This document shows positions 60,625 through 64,000 of a stretch of DNA of 64,000 nucleotides, in pieces (the first letter of the stretch is position 1; every line of letters starts with the position of its first letter). This DNA is from Clostridia bacterium. GTDB lineage: Bacteria; Bacillota; Clostridia; Christensenellales; CAG-138. The DNA is taken from the NCBI GenBank assembly GCA_017614315.1, contig JAGACA010000010.1, positions 166,511 to 230,510 of the forward strand, written 5' to 3'. The translations under genes and the position numbers were made by a program. A model generated the notes under the pieces. It was given only the letters and a program-made list of their open reading frames with translations, searched no databases and was not told the DNA's origin.

Positions 60625-62481
60625 TTATGCGCCGAGCACGTCGGAGATCGCGTCCTTTTTGAACTGCGTGGTGTACAGGTCGTAGTAGTACCCGTGCTGC
60701 TTTATGAGCTCCGCATGAGTACCGGATTCCGTGATCTTGCCGTCCCTGATGACGAGTATCCTGTCCGCCGAGCGAATGGTCGAGAGCCTGTGCGCGACAA
60801 TGAAGCTGGTGCGGTTTTTGAGCACCTTGGTGATCGCGCTCTGGATGAGCTGTTCGGTCTCGGTGTCGATGGAGCTCGTCGCCTCGTCGAGCACGAATAT
60901 CCTCGGATCAGCGAGAATGACCCTGGCGAAGCTGATGAGCTGCTTCTGGCCGGTGGAGAGGCGTCCTCCGCCCTCGCCGACCTCGGTGTCATAGCCCTTT
61001 TCAAGGCGGCTGATGAACTCGTCCGCGTGCACGAGCTTCGCCGCGGCGACGACCTCTTCCTCGGTCGCGTCGGGACGCCCGTATCTTATGTTCTCCCTGA
61101 TGGTCGTGGAGAAGAGATAGGGCTGCTGAAGCACGTATCCGAGGCGATCCTGGAGCCAGAGCTGGCTCCTCTCGCGGTAATCGACGCCGTCGACGAGTAT
61201 CCTGCCTGCCGTGGGCTCGTAGAACCTGCAGACGAGGTTGACGATGGTGGACTTGCCCGCACCGGTCTCGCCGACGAGAGCGATGTTCTGCCCCGCCTTG
61301 ACGTCGAGGTCGAAATGCTCGAGCACCTTCTCCCCCTCCTTATAGGCAAAGCTCACGTCCTCGAAGCGGACGTCGCCCCTGAGCTCCTCCCAGTTTTCAC
61401 GCTTGGGCTCGAAGCTCGTGCCGTACTTCTCGATGACTTCGGGAGTGTCGGCGATGTCGCAGGGGGTGTCTATCAGGTGTATGACTCGCTCTGCGGAAGC
61501 CTGCGCGGACTGCATCTCCGCGAAAATACCCGCGAGCTGCTGGATCGGATCGAATATGCCCGTGGAATAGGAGATGAACGTCGCGAGCGTACCGACCGTG
61601 ACGGTTCCGAAGGCGATCCACTTGCCGGTGACGCTCATACCGCCCGCGTAAAGCGCAAGGCCGGTGCCTATCGCGCCGAGACACATGACTATCGGAGTGA
61701 ACATGGCGGAGAGCACCGCCGCCCTGACGGCGGACTTTCTCATCCTGCCGGTCTCGCCGCGGAACTCCTCGCTGTTCTTGTCCTCACGGACGAGCGTCTT
61801 GGTCGTTACCGCGCCCATGATCCCCTCGTTGAGGGCGCCGGTGATCCTGGAGTTCTGCTTCTTGACGTCGCGGTAATGCCTCAGTATCTTCTTCTGGAAG
61901 TATACGCAGATGACCGCAAGAGGCGGGAGCACCGCGATGACGAGGAGCGCGAGCTTCCAGTTGAGCACGAGCATCATTATTACGATGCCTATGACGTACG
62001 CGCCCGACCAAAGTATGTCGACGAGGCTCCACGCTATGAGCTCGGAGAGGTTCGCGACGTCCGAGACCATGCGCGCCATTATGTAGCCGACCGCGGTCTT
62101 ATCATAATAGGAGAACGGGAGCTCCTGGAGCTTGGTGAACGAATCCTGCCTTATGTCGAAGGCGATCTTCATCTCGAGCCTGCCGCAGCCCTTTATGAAC
62201 GAAAGGACCCCGAGCGCCTGAATGATTATGAATACGACGTATATCGCCGCGAAAGGAGCGATTCTTTCGGTATGCGAGCCGACTATTATGTTATCTATCG
62301 CGTACCTCGTGAGGAGCGGATAGATTATATCGATCGCCGCGACGATTATGTTCGCCGCGATGACGAAGAACACCGTTCCCTTCGAGCGGAACGCGTATTT
62401 GACGAGTTTCCTCCAAAGCTTGAAGTCGACCTTTTGGGCAAACTCTTCCTCCTGAAGAGCGGATGTTTCGAGTTCTTCCAT
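60625..62481 (-). CDS. heterodimeric ABC exporter, subunit with canonical catalytic site
   Basis: A 618-residue half-transporter: six membrane helices (about 30-340) then an ABC ATPase domain. Walker A is GETGAGKST, the signature is degenerate LSTGQKQLISFAR, and Walker B FVLDEATSSID keeps the catalytic Glu. It matches one half of BmrCD/LmrCD/TM287-288-type multidrug exporters; the partner gene upstream carries the complementary degenerate site. The start shares one base with the partner stop (TGATG). Confidence 0.9.
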   Translation of the reverse strand: MEELETSALQEEEFAQKVDFKLWRKLVKYAFRSKGTVFFVIAANIIVAAIDIIYPLLTRYAIDNIIVGSHTERIAPFAAIYVVFIIIQALGVLSFIKGCGRLEMKIAFDIRQDSFTKLQELPFSYYDKTAVGYIMARMVSDVANLSELIAWSLVDILWSGAYVIGIVIMMLVLNWKLALLVIAVLPPLAVICVYFQKKILRHYRDVKKQNSRITGALNEGIMGAVTTKTLVREDKNSEEFRGETGRMRKSAVRAAVLSAMFTPIVMCLGAIGTGLALYAGGMSVTGKWIAFGTVTVGTLATFISYSTGIFDPIQQLAGIFAEMQSAQASAERVIHLIDTPCDIADTPEVIEKYGTSFEPKRENWEELRGDVRFEDVSFAYKEGEKVLEHFDLDVKAGQNIALVGETGAGKSTIVNLVCRFYEPTAGRILVDGVDYRERSQLWLQDRLGYVLQQPYLFSTTIRENIRYGRPDATEEEVVAAAKLVHADEFISRLEKGYDTEVGEGGGRLSTGQKQLISFARVILADPRIFVLDEATSSIDTETEQLIQSAITKVLKNRTSFIVAHRLSTIRSADRILVIRDGKITESGTHAELIKQHGYYYDLYTTQFKKDAISDVLGA

Positions 62482-64000
62482 CAGACTTCGCCTCCTTTCT
62501 CATCTGTCTGCGTCTCGCCGAGCTCGTCCTCCAGCATGTTCTGGATGCCGGCGATACGCTTATACAGGCCGTCCCTCGCGATAAGCTCCTCGTGAGTGCC
62601 CTGATCGACAAGCTTGCCGTGTTCGAGCACGAGTATCTTATCCGCGGTGGAGAGCGTGGTTATCCTGTGTGAAATAATGAACGTGGTGCAGCTGCCGCGG
62701 CGGCTCATGAGCGCCTTCCTTATGGAGGCGTCGGTCTCGGTATCGACCGCGCTCATGGAGTCGTCGAGTATGATTATCGGCGCGTTCTGCATGAGCATTC
62801 GCGCGATGGCGACACGCTGCTTCTGTCCGCCCGAGAGGGTGACGCCTCGCTCGCCGACGACGGTCTCATAGCCCTTCTCAAAGCTCATTATTACGTCATG
62901 CACGGCGGCGACCTTCGCGGCCTCGGCGACCCTCGCTTCGTCGGCTTCGGGCTCCACGATCCTGATGTTGTCGAGTATCGTCCTCGAGTACAGGAACGGT
63001 TCCTGCAGCACGATGCCGATATTCTTCCTAAGGTGATGACGCTCGATGTCGTTTATGTTTACGCCGTCGACGAGTATCTCGCCGTCGGTCGCGGTGTAAA
63101 GCCTCTGCAGGAGCTGTACGAGGCTCGATTTGCCGCTGCCGGTCGAGCCGAGTATCGCTAAGGTCTCGCCCCTCTTCGCCGTGAAGCTTATGTCGTCGAG
63201 CACCTTCTCGGAGCTGTCGGCATAGGAGAAGCTTACGTTCCTGAACTCGATCGAGCCCTCGATCTCGGGGGTGAGCGCCTTGCCCGGCTCCTCCTCAAGG
63301 GGAGCGGACATGATCTCGTTGAGCCTTCCGACGGAAACGGAAGCCTTGCCGAGATCGGCGAGTATCCTGCCGAGCTGACGGACAGGCCATGTGAGCATCG
63401 ACGTGTAGGACGTGAATACGAGCATCTCGCCGACGGTGATCCTGCCCTTTATCGTGAAGTAGACGCCTATCGCGAGCGAGAGCAGTATCTGCGCGTATCC
63501 GATCGCATCCGAGCAGGACCAGTAATAGCCCATGAGGTAAATGACCTTGAGCGTCTTATCCCTGTAATCGCGGTTCTTTTCCGTGAAGGAATCGAGCTCG
63601 CGCTTCTGCTGACCGAATGCGCGCACTACGCGGACGCCCGTCAGGTTCTCCTGAATCGCTGCGGAGAGATTGCCCTCCGCCTCGTCCGAGTCGGAGAAGG
63701 ACTTTTTTACCGCCTTGAAATAGACGAAGCTCGAGATGCAGAGAAGCGGCATGAGCAGCACCGACCAGAGCGTGAGCTTCGGGTCGATATAAAGCATTAT
63801 CGCCGCGGCGGTAACGACCATGAGCACAGTCCTTATAATCTCGAGGAGCTGATTCTCGATAAAGCGCCTTACGGTGTCGACGTCGGAGGTACATCTCTGT
63901 ACCAGATCACCGGTCGAGACGTGCTTATGATAATCGAAGGGCACGTTCGCGAGGTGCGTGTAAAGATCGTCGCGCGTGTTCTTCGCGATCTCCTCGCCGG
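62481..64000 (-). CDS. heterodimeric ABC exporter, subunit with degenerate catalytic site (5' end outside window)
   Basis: The gene continues past base 64000: the frame is open to the end and reads EEIAKNTRDDLYTHLANV upstream of the familiar TGDLVQRCTSDVDTVRRF. The visible roughly 505 residues hold most of the membrane domain and a complete ATPase domain with Walker A GSTGSGKSS, signature LSGGQKQRVAIAR and Walker B IIILDDSMSAVD. Asp replaces the catalytic Glu, the hallmark of the non-hydrolysing site in heterodimeric exporters. Coupled to the downstream partner by a one-base overlap. Substrate unknown. Confidence 0.9.
   Translation of the reverse strand, partial: GEEIAKNTRDDLYTHLANVPFDYHKHVSTGDLVQRCTSDVDTVRRFIENQLLEIIRTVLMVVTAAAIMLYIDPKLTLWSVLLMPLLCISSFVYFKAVKKSFSDSDEAEGNLSAAIQENLTGVRVVRAFGQQKRELDSFTEKNRDYRDKTLKVIYLMGYYWSCSDAIGYAQILLSLAIGVYFTIKGRITVGEMLVFTSYTSMLTWPVRQLGRILADLGKASVSVGRLNEIMSAPLEEEPGKALTPEIEGSIEFRNVSFSYADSSEKVLDDISFTAKRGETLAILGSTGSGKSSLVQLLQRLYTATDGEILVDGVNINDIERHHLRKNIGIVLQEPFLYSRTILDNIRIVEPEADEARVAEAAKVAAVHDVIMSFEKGYETVVGERGVTLSGGQKQRVAIARMLMQNAPIIILDDSMSAVDTETDASIRKALMSRRGSCTTFIISHRITTLSTADKILVLEHGKLVDQGTHEELIARDGLYKRIAGIQNMLEDELGETQTDEKGGEV

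Noticed and set aside
1..64000. Mobile elements, CRISPR arrays, rRNA and tRNA genes, defence islands
   Set aside because: No transposase, integrase, repeat-spacer pattern, tRNA-like cloverleaf or recognisable defence gene was seen; gene content is core metabolism, envelope and transport.

Overview
The window looks like a chromosomal segment of an anaerobic, spore-forming Bacillota of class Clostridia (order not determinable; a gut relative of Christensenellales or Oscillospirales is a guess). The pointers are a large Bacillus-type SRP RNA with Alu domain, a SpoIIE phosphatase, ribosomal protein L27 with the Firmicutes cleavable N-terminus beside its protease Prp, butyrate kinase, a DUF512 radical SAM gene next to der, and sigma-A promoters that nearly all carry a 16-18 bp spacer. 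Base composition is moderately GC-rich, so long antisense open frames are common and have been ignored. I see no phage, IS element, CRISPR array, rRNA or tRNA; this is mostly core genome with a few accessory metabolic and surface modules.

Layout. 0-4.7 kb: the end of an unknown gene, an M42 peptidase and a purC-purA-purB operon. 4.8-6.5 kb: a c-di-GMP phosphodiesterase with EAL placed before PAS-like domains. 6.5-9.7 kb: a cobalamin riboswitch with terminator controlling a BtuFCD-type ABC importer. 9.7-12.6 kb (minus): an SGNH esterase, DUF4358 lipoprotein and MBOAT acyltransferase cassette, probably for surface polymer O-acylation. 12.7-18.3 kb: a methyltransferase, DUF512 radical SAM protein, der and a GyrB/ParE subunit. 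18.3-24.9 kb (minus): transketolase, lepA, hemW, HAD phosphatase and a tiny Cys-rich protein, then a separate two-OB SSB-like gene.

25.1-30.2 kb: a six-gene operon pairing delta-1-pyrroline-5-carboxylate dehydrogenase with a five-subunit flavin/iron-sulfur dehydrogenase, most simply read as a multisubunit proline oxidation system. 30.2-34.1 kb (minus): glycerol kinase, an Ldh_2-family malate/lactate dehydrogenase and malic enzyme. 34.2-39.9 kb: mreC, mreD, PBP2, a GT2-GtrA glycosyltransferase and mntP. 39.9-41.0 kb (minus): rplU-prp-rpmA. 41.1-45.7 kb: an OGG-type DNA glycosylase, butyrate kinase, peptidyl-tRNA hydrolase and a secreted NlpC/P60 endopeptidase. 45.8-48.0 kb (minus): a membrane zinc protease and a PIG-V-like GT-C enzyme.

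48.1-52.7 kb: a zinc-ribbon membrane protein with an ABC-2 exporter. 52.7-53.0 kb: SRP RNA. 53.1-54.9 kb: spoIIE. 54.8-58.2 kb (minus): a PflX-like radical SAM enzyme and a PhoB/PhoR-like two-component system, divergent from an HtrA-type protease (58.4-59.6 kb). 59.6-64.0 kb (minus): a Tim44-like zinc-ribbon membrane protein and a heterodimeric ABC exporter that runs off the window.

The items most worth a second look are the proline-dehydrogenase-like complex, the SGNH-DUF4358-MBOAT cassette, predicted leaderless genes, the His-to-Pro change in the LepA P-loop, and the small or hybrid zinc-ribbon proteins.
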